64,000 bases of DNA, taken from Galeopsis tetrahit. Taxonomy: Eukaryota; Streptophyta; Magnoliopsida; Lamiales; Lamiaceae. A model generated the notes under the pieces. The model was not told where the DNA came from and did not search any database. It saw only the letters and a list, made by a program, of their open reading frames with translations. The position numbers and the translations under genes were made by a program. Each line of letters begins with the position of its first letter. The stretch's first letter is position 1. The stretch lies in assembly GCA_963675135.1 (NCBI GenBank), contig OY776120.1, forward strand, positions 58,462,063 through 58,526,062. Reading direction: 5' to 3'. This document shows, one piece after another, positions 33,533 through 44,169 of the stretch.

Positions 33533-35302
33533 TTACTCCGTAACACATATAAAATTGAATATTAAATAAAAAAACAAAATAACACTCAATAATGATAATG
33601 CCAGTAGACAAAATATATATAGTGACAAACATTAAAAAAAATGCATATATTCCATAGAATACCAATATAATAACACTTCAATTTACACCACAATACTTAA
33701 AAATAAAACATATTAGTGTATGCTAGTACTATACAAAATATCAAGATAGTAACATAAATTAATGTTGTCAATATCATACAAAAATCATGACAGTATCATT
33801 CAAAATATAAAGATGGTAGCACACATTAATGTATGTTAGCATTATAAACAATATCATAACATTGAGAGTAACATTTATTAAAACATGACAGTTAAATCAT
33901 GTCAGTATTACACAAAATATCAAGACAGTATTACACAAAAAAATAAAGAATCACATATAGTATAGAAAAAAATATCACATTAATGCATAGATCTATTATA
34001 CAGAAATAGTAATATAGTAACACACGAAAAATAAAGAAAGAATCACATATAGTATATAAAAAAATATCGCATTAATGCACAGAGGTATTATACAGAAATA
34101 GTAATATAGTAACACACAAAAAATAAAAAAAAAGTATCACTCATAGTATAGTAAAATATATCACATTAATGCACAGAGGTATTATACAAAAATTGTAATA
34201 CATACAAGTATTATACAAAAAATAACAAGTTAGTAACACATAAAAAATAAAGTATCATACATCAATGTATGCTAGTATTGTATATAATAGCAAGATAATA
34301 ACACACATTCATGCATGTCGGCATCATACAAAAAATCTAGAGAATATTATACAAAATATCAAGATACAAATTAATGCATGCTAGTATTATAAAGAATACC
34401 AAGAAAGTATCATATAGAACAAAAGCATACGAGTATTAAACAATTTTTTTTCATTTTTATTTTATTTTATAAAAACTCAATTTCTAAGTGAAATACATAA
34501 TTTAGTTCAATTATCAATACAATATCTTGCAAAACTCAAGAAAAATATTCCACTTATTAGATTTTTCCTCTAGCTAGCAACTTCTTTCTTTTCAATAGCT
34601 AATTTTATGAGCTCAATCTTTTGACCTGCAACCACATTCTTTCTCATTTCAACTGATTGACGAATATATAAAGGTTTATTCTTATAGAATAAGAAAATCT
34701 TTTACAAAGCCTAGTCTTTTCCAGTTCATTAATTATGTTCAAAACTTTCTCATTAGAAAATAATTTTTAAGAATTTGGCATTTTAACACGTGAAGAAGAA
34801 GTTGATTTATTGATTGCAGCAAACTTTTTTATCCCTACCAATCTTTCAATATACTAAATTTTTCTCAACATTCTTCAGGAATTAACATATCTCCAAAATT
34901 AAAAAAAAAAAAAAAACATAATATGATAGAAAAATTATGCATAAAGTCAGATTTTCAAGAAAGTTATAAACATAATTGATGAATTGGAAAAAAAAATATC
35001 ATGTTGAAAGAAGCTTGTTGATGATATTCCAAGTTTTGATGAGATGAATGACTTTGAGAAAGACTCCATTAATGATGATTTTGTTAACAACCCCGATGAG
35101 ATGAAGAGATCTATCATGAATGAAAAGATAACTATTTTCTATTAGAGATAACATCTCATTGTCTCAACTAACCTGATCTAACCTATGACACTTGTACTAT
35201 TATTGTGCTAACGTTTTATTTTAGGGATCTTGATCTAATCATCTTCTCTGAAGACAAGTTAAGTATAGTCAAGTCACCTCCGTATATAGGTTTTGACATC
35301 AT
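33533..35302. other. AT-rich region, low-complexity and repeat-rich
   Basis: Very AT-rich, with many degenerate copies of AGTATTATACAAAA- and CACATTAATGCAT-like words between 33690 and 34440. On the minus strand at 34560-34760 a stretch of about 45 codons, ending 'IELIKLAIEKKEVAS', reads like protein; it is preceded by a frame change and I do not recognise it. The segment 35000-35317 is probably the tail of element C. Confidence 0.45.
33949..34224. repeat. 92-bp tandem repeat, three units
   Basis: Units start at 33949, 34041 and 34133. Each reads ATCACATATAGTATA, then ATATCACATTAATGCA, then ATTATACAGAAATAGTAATA, with several mismatches between units. Confidence 0.75.
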
Positions 35303-36900
35303 CAAAAAGTGGGAAATTGTTGGGAAATGAATTGATTTTGATTAAGATACCAAAACCCCTGATTGATGATGGTCAGTTTAGTTGAGAATACACTCAGTCT
35401 AGTCTCAGGAATGTTGGGACAGTATAGAAAATTAATCTTAGTCTAGAGAATCTCAGGAATGTTGAGATCATAGTTTCAGGTTAGTTGTCCAAGTTGGTAT
35501 GTTAGGCAGCTTAAAACTAATGTCTTAGTTAATTCAAGGGAACTGATCATGTGAACACAAGTTACATGAAGACTCAAGTCAATGGACAACTTGGCTGATG
35601 GCATAAGAGAAGAGCAAGTAGCCTGATCCTATAAAGCAGTAATGATAAGTGTTGCTCCAGATCAATGAATGTCTATCTAAAAGCTGAAGAAAAGTACATT
35701 GAACGCATATGCTAAAAAAGACAACATTAATGAGCATTCCAGATCATCAAGCCTGAAGAAGTATTAAAGACTAAGAAGCCTTAAAGACTGAAGTGAAGAC
35801 ATTGAATGCTAAAAAAAACATTCAAAATGCAGCTGAGAATGTTCAGGGAACTTGTCACATCTGACCGTTGAAAAATGATAGCTTCTTACACAATCAACCT
35901 TGGAAAATGTGCATTACATGTGACTAACACAAACTTTTCAGCCGCATTTTCAGAAGTCAAACACCAAGCATTCAAGCAACCATTGAAGAACCTTCTATAA
36001 CCACTAGATAATAGGAGAGAGCTCAAGTAGCCGTTTCAATGGAGCTGTAACTAGGCAAATTTTTTAATGTTACCTCTCCAACGAGTATATGTTAAAATTT
36101 CTCTATAAATACTGGAGTGATCAAGTTGATCAAAGCACGGGAAACACAAGTCATTCAAGCATACAAAACTTTCAATCCACTTAAGCAATATTCCAAGTTT
36201 CCTGAATCACTTCTAGCTAAGCCAAATTGTAACTATCTCAAGCTTAGCAAGAGGTATCCTATCCTTTATACATTGTTCTCATTGTAAAGAATATCTCACT
36301 AGTTGGAACCAACCTCAACCCTAATCCTTTCAAGAGAGAAAGTAGTAGCATTGTTGTAAGAAGTGAGGAAACTAGAGGCTATAAGAGAAAATAACAATAG
36401 TTCAGAGAAGTTGAGCACTAAGACTCAGTTTATCCTAGAGATCAATCACTTTGAAGAAGTGCTCTTGATCAGTACACCTTGGCACTATAAAATAAGTTAA
36501 TTTCAGAGAGAATGAATTATCATGTTAAATCAGGAAAAGTGGATGTAGGAGCTTGAGACTCTGAACCACTATAAATCACAGTGTTATATACTTACTGCAT
36601 TTATCTTTCTAGCACAATCATACACTGCACACAAAACTATTTCTAAGATAATCACTCAAAGTTGTGCAAAATCATTTTGGGACAAGTCCCCTGATAACAG
36701 TTCTTGTGTTATTAAGTTTTCTAAATTAAAAGAGTTTAAACATAAGGGCTTAACACTATTCTACACTAAATAACTCCAGTAGATAGCTTTCCAACTGATT
36801 ACTACATAGTCTTCAGTAGGTTTGTTATCTAACCAAAGTTATACACTCCAGAGAGTTTGTCAGGAGTTTGAAAAATAAAATTTGCATACACAAGTGCATT
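35303..36900 (+). mobile_element. Element C: 3' polypurine tract and LTR of a Sirevirus-like copia family
   Basis: A purine tract (AAAAAGTGGGAAAT, 35304-35317) is followed by an LTR starting TGTTGGGAAATGAATTG at 35318. The LTR contains TATAAATA at 36114-36121 and matches D's LTR in reverse orientation. It stops at 36900 within CACAAGTGCATT, where E's truncated LTR begins. Its own LTR end, and any second LTR, are missing. Up to about 300 bp on the left (from about 35000) may be internal C sequence. Confidence 0.7.
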
Positions 36901-37547
36901 ACGGCGAAATATCAATACTTATCTTCAAGTAAAAATGTTGTGTGAAATGTTACAACAATAACCTTCACAACTAAAACTATAAACGAGGCAGGTGCCCTGT
37001 TTTGAAAACGAACTAAGTGTATAAAATTACACACTGTCGAAATGATAGTCTATCTATGATTACACTCTCGATAGATAAGAAAAGCACACAGCCATACGGG
37101 TGGGATACTTCGTATATTCTAAAATGTATAACTACTGGCCACAATTCCTAACAGGGATGAACGCTCGGTCTAGGAGATTGATCGAATAGAGTACACTGAA
37201 TTGTGGAGCCTTCCTTCGGTATTTATAGAGTAGGGTGCGAATTCTAGAGGCTTCCAACATTGAGGTCCTATTTTTTAGGAACTCAACTTCCATGATCTTT
37301 GTAGATCCTTCTTGCATGCTCCAGGTCGTTCTAAAAGGTTCCAGGCTGGTCTAGCACGTTCTGCAATGTTCTAGAGTCTTCTAGGTTCCAGATCCTTGTA
37401 GAAGCTTCTTGATCCTGCTAGAAATGCAATAACATTTAGATCAACATTTAATGTAGCATTTCAGAAAAGACTTAGAAAAAATCTCGGAAGGTCAAATTAA
37501 GATGTTGTTGATAATGTTAAGGCATTTAAGAGTTAACAACATCTACA
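36901..37547 (-). repeat. Element E 3' LTR, truncated at its 3' end
   Basis: On the minus strand it begins TGTAGATGTTG directly after the polypurine tract. It matches 54271-54917 base for base in length. The last 202 bp of the LTR (equivalent to 54069-54270) are missing, replaced by C's LTR. TATAAATA lies at 37220-37227 on the minus strand. Confidence 0.88.
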
Positions 37548-37560
37548 ATCTCCCCCAATT
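37548..37560 (-). other. Element E polypurine tract
   Basis: On the minus strand AATTGGGGGAGAT sits directly before the LTR. This GGGGGAGAT type is common to Sireviruses and is shared with element F. Confidence 0.85.
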
Positions 37561-38011
37561 TGACCTTTCGACTACAACACACCTGATGCACATATATTTC
37601 TATACATACTCAGTATTATGTACTTAGTTGAGGTTGACATCATTGCTAAGCACTAATCAAGACAATACATGTTGTAATTGTTGGATCAAATCAAATGAAG
37701 ATCAAGGACAATCTTACAATGATCCGTGCCATAAGATCAAGATAATTTTATCCAAAACAGAACAAGTATAAAAAATACACTTATTCACAACACAAGTAAC
37801 TTTACTACAATCCTAAGTTAAGTTTTTGGAAGAATAACTTAAGACTTAAGTAAGACACTAACACAAAAATCAAGAAAAAAAAAGCAACAACTAATATCAG
37901 AGCAACAACAGAATATAAGAACAAAAACTAAGACTAAACAACCTACAGTAAGCACATGATAACCTGTAAACAAATTAAGCAAAGGCAGTAAACAAATATC
38001 ATCAAGTGTAA
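37561..38011 (-). other. Element E 3' untranslated region
   Basis: AT-rich, no coding potential. Lies between the duplicated ORF3 block and the polypurine tract. Confidence 0.5.
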
Positions 38012-40309
38012 CCATAATTAAGCAAGTTGCAAAACAATAAACAGCCTATCATCTAAGAAATAAATAACAAGTGTATCAGAATTTCAGAATTCAAATTTAA
38101 ACATTAATTACGGAGATTGAAACTGAATAAATATCAGATCTCCCCCTGTCTTGTAGCTTCTTCCTGTTCATCAGTGGAGATCACCATATAATGTCTCCAT
38201 CTCAGCAGCATCATCATCAGCTTCATCAACAAAGTAGGTAGATGCAAGGTGAGCAACTACATCAGTCACTACAGCATCTCCAGCATCAGGTCCATCACCA
38301 GCAGCAGCAGTTGGAACTCCCTCATCAGTCATCTCTTCAATCACCACATTGGAGTTCGATGGTGGTGGTACTCCCCCTGTTGTAGGTGAAAGCATATTGG
38401 TCCACCTGTCCTTCAAGAACTGGAGTTCTTCGATGGTGTCCTGCAAGTGCTGTAATTGAAGCTTGATGAATTCTTGTGAAAGATACACATTACCAGAAAT
38501 GTTGATACGGATGTTCTCAACATTTGGGGGTGCATTTATCTGTCTTGATCTGGAAGATTCTGGATGATCAGAAGTTGAAGGCCTGTGCTGATGTTCAGTA
38601 CCAGGGGAAGGAAAGGCAAGTCAATTACTCTATCCCCAGTGAGTAAGGCAGGAGCAATGGCCAGTAATGGAACTCTCCCCCTCAACACATCAGTGTTCTT
38701 GGCAACAAAATCATAGTGCCTCAAGTAGTTGGAAATTAAAACAGGATAGGGTAGGTTGCCTTTCTCCGAAACTTTTCCAGTAAATCTCATCATGTGGTGG
38801 AAGATTGTAAGGCCTAAATTGAATTTCTTAAGCACAAAGATCCTATACATAAGAACAACTTGGTCTTTTGTGATCTTAGTAGTGTTTGTGGTGGGAATCC
38901 AGTTGTAGATAATGAGTTTATATAACACAGAGTGTAGGGAAGTGAGGTCTTTGGCTAGCATCTGTCTAGTCCACTTAACTACCCTACCACCAGTTATAGC
39001 AGAAATTACCACATCCATGTCAGGTTCTTCATCTACCTCATCATTTGGAATTTGCAGAAACTCATTTATCAATTCAGGAGTAAAAGGTACATCCCTCCCC
39101 CTAAAATTAACAGTCCCATACCCCTTAGATGATCTTCTACCAGTACTCTTCTTCATACAACCATAATTAAGCAAGTTGCAAAACAATAAACAGCCTATCA
39201 TCTAAGAAATAAATAACAAGTGTATCAGAATTTCAGAATTCAAACTTAAACATTAATTACAGAGATTGAAACTGAATAAATATCAGATCCCCCCCTGTCT
39301 TGTAGCTTCTTCCTGTTCATCAGTGGAGATCACCATATAATGTCTCCATCTCGGCAGCATCATCATCAGCTTCATCAACAAAGTAGGTAGATGCAAGGTG
39401 AGCAACTACATCAGTCACTACAGCATCTCCAGCATCAGGTCCATCACCAGCAGCAGCAGTTGGAACTCCCTCATCAGTCATCTCTTCAATCACCACATTA
39501 GAGTTCGATGGTGGTGGTACTCCCCCTGTTGTAGGTGAAAGCATATTGGTCCACCTGTCCTTCAAGAACTGGAGTTCTTCAACGGTGTCCTGCAAGTGCT
39601 GTAATTGAAGCTTGATGAATTCTTGTGAAAGATACACATTACCAGAAATGTTGATACGGATGTTCTCAACATTTGGGGGTGCATTTCTCTGTCTTGAACT
39701 GGAAGATTCTGGATGATCAGAAGCTGAAGGCCTGTGCTGATGTTCAGTACCAGGGGAAGGAAAGGCAAGTCAATTACTCTATCCCCAGTGAGTAAGGCAG
39801 GAGCAATGGCCAGTAATGGAACTCTCCCCCTCAACACATCAGTGTTCTTGGTAACAAAATCATGGTGCCTCAAGTAGTTGGAAATTAAAACAGGATAGGG
39901 TAGGTTGCCTTTCTCCGAAACGTTTCTAGTAAATCTCATCATGTGGTGGAAGATTGTAAGGCCTAAATTGAATTTCTTAAGCACGAAGATCCTATACATC
40001 AGAACAGCTTGGTCTTTTGTGATCTTAGTAGTGTTTGTGGTGGGAATCCAGTTGTAGATAAAGAGTTTATATAACACAGAGTGTAGAGAAGTGAGGTCTT
40101 TGGCTAGCATCTGTCTAGTCCACTTAACTACCCTACCACCAGTTATAGCAGAAATTACCACATCCATGTCAGGTTCTTCATCTACCTCATCATTTGGAAT
40201 TTGCAGAAACTCATTTATCAATTCAGGAGTAAAATGTACATCCCTCCCCCTAAAATTAACAGTCCCATACCCCTTAGATGATCTTCTACCAGTACTCTTC
40301 TTCATACAA
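38012..40309 (-). repeat. Tandem duplication of 1149 bp in element E ORF3
   Basis: Copies at 38012-39160 and 39161-40309 have exactly equal length and appear about 98% identical, with only substitutions seen. The copy at 39161-40309 is contiguous with the ORF3 N-terminal part; the other is the extra copy. Junction: CTTCATACAA then CCATAATTAAGC. Confidence 0.92.
38171..39160 (-). pseudogene. Duplicated, 5'-less copy of element E ORF3
   Basis: Repeats the conserved domain ('GRRSSKGYGTVNFRGRD' to 'LLAIAPALLTGDRVIDLPF') and, after the same frameshift near 38600, the C-terminal tail 'MYLSQEFIKLQLQHLQDT...' ending at 38171. It lacks the N-terminal 400 or so codons and has no start of its own. The shared frameshift shows that this lesion predates the duplication. 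Confidence 0.8.
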
Positions 40310-41583
40310 GCATAAAATTCATAAGCCCAGTTTGTCAAGAATGATTCACCAAAATTCACAGCATGCATCAAATTATTTTCCTCTAAGAAACTAATCATGC
40401 CTTTACTTTCAAAATCAGGTATGTTAATCCTCTTCTCTATCAGCAATCTTCTCTTAGAATAAATAGCCAGCCTATTCTCTAGAGTCTCATAAGAATCAGG
40501 AATACCTTCATTATCAGAAGCAAGGTCATCATCATTTGCAGAGCTTGATGTGGAGCTTTTAGCAGAGCTTTTTTCAGAGCTGCTTTCTGCACTGGAAGAG
40601 CTATCACCACTGCCATCATCTTCAGGTTCTGATGCAGCTTCCTTTGCAGCAGCAAAATGCTCAGCATTTTTCTTAAGGAGAATTCAGGATTTCTCTTAAA
40701 CACACATCAGAATCAGAATTGGAATTTGATTTTGCAGGTTCATCTTCAGTGATCATCTTGGCCTTCCCTTTGCCTTTGGGATCAACAACAACTTTCTTCT
40801 TCTGCTTGGATTTTTCAGCAACAGCTTTCTTGGGTTTCTCAGCAACAACAGGAGCAACTTGAGTTTCTTCCTCAAAATCTGTGAACACTTGGATGGGTTC
40901 ACCAGCATCAGCTCCAACTTTCTTCTTCTTCCTCATGGATTCAGAATAATCCACACGAGTGAACACGCGGTATGATCTCCTTCTTTGTACAGGGCTTCTC
41001 TGTCTTTTACCTTTCTGCGCATTCTTCTTGAAGGGGATAGGTGCAGATTCATCAGAAACAGAGAGTGAAGAGTTTGTACCATTTTCAGAGATGTTTGCAT
41101 CCTCCATTTCAGCGTCTTCGGGGTCGGAAGTAGCAGTAGCTTCTTCTTTAGTAGCGACCTCCACATTTTCATCTTGCGAGCCGTTAACAGTAGGTTCAGG
41201 TGATTTAGGGCTTTTGGTTTCAGCAGTCATTTGAGCGGTTTGATCAGCCAAATAGCTTGAGATATCCAAGTGATATCTCCAAATGTCATCACGGGCAGAT
41301 GACCAGTAGCTCGAAGAGTATCAGACACCTCTTCGATAGCCCTATTAAATTGTTCGACAGTTGCATCTTGAGGGATGTTGGTTGTTTGAGGAGCGGTTTG
41401 GGGAGCAGTTTGAGGAGTAGGAGCAGTTGTTGATGGTGTTGCAGAAACATTTGAGTCAGCATTCGACGAAGTTGAGTTTTGTGAAGCCATGGAAGCAAGG
41501 ATTTTGAGAGGGTTTGTGCGAGAGTGGGATGAGTTTTTCGAATTAGAGTGAGATTGTGAGGAGTTTGAATTTCTTTCAGCCAA
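39320..41583 (-). pseudogene. Element E ORF3 with 'putative plant transposon protein' type domain
   Basis: About 750 codons with frameshifts near 41250, 40690 and 39750. Order: a Ser/Asn/Thr-rich N-terminus (41583-41250); an acidic and Lys-rich region with NLS-like patches ('KKNAQKGKRQRSPVQRRRS', about 41000; 'KKAVAEKSKQKKKVVV', about 40820); an Asp/Ser-rich stretch (40660-40500); a globular domain (40446-39760) with 'SKGYGTVNFRGRDVHFTPEL', 'IYNWIPTTNTTKITKDQAV' and 'FNLGLTIFHHMMRF'; and an acidic tail (39637-39320). The globular part looks like the domain Pfam calls 'putative plant transposon protein' (PF20167, from memory). Its function is not known. A TATA-like box lies 150 bp upstream. 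No membrane segment is seen. Confidence 0.8.
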
Positions 41584-42075
41584 TTAAATGAGGCGGTTGG
41601 AATTTCAAGGTAATGGATGGAAGTTTACACACACTTCTTTGAGATATACACAACAACAAAACAATTCTGCAATCTTAGTACTTAACAAAATCAAAAATCA
41701 CAATTAGCAAGAGAGTTAATCTTATGATTGATATTTATAGAGAGAATTATGTAGTTGGAGGTTTAATAATAAAAACTGATAGAGTATTCCAGAAAAATTT
41801 TCGATAATGCTCCACATAATTAGCCACAATCTAGATCATGGGTAATTAGTGGGGAAAATCCATTTAATTAATTTAATTAAATAATTAAGAAGCTTCCAGA
41901 ATTTAAAGAATTAAAATCCGCATAATCTGAAAAAAAAATAAAGACGTGGGTTAGTTTAATTAAATAAAACGAAATAAATTCCAATCAATAATTAAATAAT
42001 TACAACTAATAAAAATAAATTCGAATCAGGCAATGTTTTGCTTAAAACTGTTACAAACACCTCAACACGGTTTTT
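41584..42075 (-). other. Leader and upstream region of element E ORF3
   Basis: Non-coding. On the minus strand the 150 bp before the ATG are rich in C and T with few ATGs, like a plant 5' leader, and a TATAAATA box lies at 41734-41741. The left border of F's insertion (ACATG) is at 42076. Confidence 0.6.
41734..41741 (-). promoter_or_regulatory. Candidate internal promoter TATA box for element E ORF3
   Basis: TATAAATA on the minus strand in the context CTCTCTATAAATATC, about 150 bp upstream of the first ORF3 ATG and far from either LTR. It suggests a separate ORF3 transcript; this is inference from position and sequence only. Confidence 0.45.
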
Positions 42076-42080
42076 ACATG

Positions 42081-42811
42081 TGTTGATGTTGTACCTATGA
42101 TGCTTATTTTGATACAACACTCTTGGCAACTCTGTTTGTCGAGTGTTGCACAAAATGTTCCATCACTTTGGTCAACATCATAATTTGCCATTTTTTCTTA
42201 CACTAACTCCGATTTTAGATGTTGTTCTTAATGTCCTTGTATGCAGGATTGAAGACGTGGAAGTTACCAGGTCAAGCGGTTGCATAAATACAAGGAGTGA
42301 GAAGTTAAGAGCATGAATGGTGGTTCCTACTTTTAAGGTGTTTGTGGAGGAAGTTATAGATCATATAAAAACTGATCTCTGGAGGTTGCATGTAGTTGAA
42401 AACGTTGCAAATTAATCGAAAGCGTGGCGCTTCTAGTTTAGAAAAATCTGTGTTTCTTCTCTCCTTTCGTGTGATAGTATAATTATAATCTCTATCAATT
42501 AGACTAGCACATTTTTTTGAATCTAGAAGTGTTTATGTTAGGCCAAGATTGAGAGGCAGTCTCATAAACTTTGTTTTAGATTTTTTGGGTTGTCAACACC
42601 TTGTAAAATTGGCATTGCCGTACCTCGAAGAGGTTTTTGGCTTCGTTTTACTAATTATATTTTAGTGAAACAGTATAGACTTATTTATAGTCTATACAAA
42701 TTTTGAATATTCTGTTGTTTCGTGCATTTTAATTTCCGCTGCTTAAATGTTGTCAGGACATTGCCAACACGACTGACAACACCTCTGATTTCGCATGCAC
42801 GCACGCTTTCA
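42081..42811 (+). repeat. Element F 5' LTR (731 bp)
   Basis: TGTTGATGTTG...CGCTTTCA. It lacks 495 bp present in the 3' LTR, missing between 42416 and 42417, including the TATA box. It is otherwise collinear with the 3' LTR. Confidence 0.9.
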
Positions 42812-42813
42812 TT

Positions 42814-42826
42814 TGGTATCAGAGCC
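42814..42826 (+). other. Element F primer-binding site (initiator tRNA-Met)
   Basis: TGGTATCAGAGCC, two bases after the 5' LTR. Confidence 0.9.
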
Positions 42827-42876
42827 AACTATTTGATACACTAAGTAGAGATCTTACTTAGAGTGTGTATATTACA

Positions 42877-43608
42877 ATGGAATATTCTATCTCTCCTGCA
42901 CTTAGACCTTATAGTGTGTACATCAAATATCTTGATGAACGAGCATGGAGGAGTTTACTGGCTGACTGGATTCAACCACAGACTGAGGCTGATGATGATC
43001 CTGAATTTTCTGTTTCTGATGTTGCATCAGATGTGCCAACATTTGCTACAATATTTGCCAGGTATCCATTATTTTCGAATACCAGTCTGAACTGTTTTAA
43101 TAGATTTATTTATGATGAGACAGGTACTTCGAGAGAAAGTCACAACTGTGATTTGTCAAAGCTAGTTGATGCCTTAATGGTTGGTAAGACAAAAGGAACA
43201 AGTATTGGTTACATTGGTATGTCTTTTAAACCTTCTTATGATAAAAAGCCTATTGTGTTTGTTAAGGCAGAAGTAATGGATAGTTCTAATATTTCTGCTA
43301 AGAGACAAATTACTGTTGTTAAGGTTGAAAAATATTTTACATGTTTTTACTATTCTGATAAAGGTTATAAACGTCCATATTGTGCTAAATTGAAAAAAGA
43401 TATGAATTCTTCTGAAAAGTTGTCAAAAATTACTCATCATTCCAAACAACATTTACAGAAAATAGAACGTGTTTCAAAGTCTGATATGTTATGTAATGTT
43501 GTTCATATGTCATTTAAAGCATGTGTTCCTGATTTATGGTACTTTGATAGTGGATGTTCTAGACACATGACAAGTCAACATCGTAGTAGCGAACTCCGTG
43601 CCACATAG
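42877..43608 (+). pseudogene. Element F gag-protease deletion fusion
   Basis: ATG at 42877 (ACAATGGAA). The first 30 or so codons match the E gag N-terminus ('YIKYLDERAWRSLLADW' against 'YIKSIDERACRTVLTGW'). The reading then jumps to a later gag region, a degenerate zinc-knuckle remnant (CFYYSDKGYKRPYC, about 43340) and the protease 'DLWYFDSGCSRHMTS' (43525). Most of the capsid is missing. The frame runs into the 43579 repeat and ends at 43608. It cannot make a functional capsid or protease. Confidence 0.8.
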
Positions 43609-43711
43609 TTACTCAATGGATATATAAATAATTTGATGAAATTTTTTTTAATCACCTTTTGAAAAGAGAACATCGTAGTAACGAGCTCCGTGTCTCATAG
43701 TTACTTAGTGG
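43579..43711. repeat. 41-bp motif, two copies, post-pol repeat
   Basis: Copies at 43579-43620 and 43671-43711 begin CATCGTAGTAGCGAACTCCG and share a following TAGTTACTCAATGG. Further copies are at 45560-45600 (inverted), 48701-48741 and 48792-48832. Spacing within pairs is 91-92 bp. Confidence 0.85.
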
Positions 43712-43829
43712 TTTTTAAGCATCTAAATTGTGATCCCTTTTTGAATTTAAGAGATGTATGTCCAGAACATAATTTTTTGCAACGATTTTTTCAAGACTCA
43801 AATAACATTTACACAAAAGAATTATCTAA

Positions 43830-44169
43830 ATTCTAACACAGAAAAATATCCAGAAAAATTTAATAGACCATACCACATGTTGTCTCAAATGTTCCCACAT
43901 TTGATACAACATTTAGTCAGAATTTTTCAGATAGTGCATAATCCAAAAGATTTTCGAAGGGATAAAAACCTCTTATCATCAAGGGCTTTTGCATAAATAT
44001 CAACAAGTTGTTTCTCAGTAGATATGTATTCCAACTTCACAATCTCCTTCTCAACAAGATCTCTAATAAAATGATGTCTAATACTTATATGCTTTGTCAA
44101 AGAATGTTGCACATGATTCTTAGATATATTAATAACACTAGTATTCACAAAATATTTTATTTTCAACAT
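43830..44169 (-). pseudogene. Element F RNase H C-terminal fragment, inverted
   Basis: Minus strand. 'NISKNHVQHSLTKHISIRHH' and 'FIRDLVEKEIVKLEYISTEK' match the end of the E RNase H (49220-49100) closely. It is joined at about 44150, with a frameshift, to the integrase C-terminal region. All of the RT and most of the RNase H are deleted. Confidence 0.8.

Noticed and set aside
33949..34224. CRISPR-like repeats
   Set aside because: Contiguous 92-bp degenerate tandem units without unique spacers, in a plant genome.
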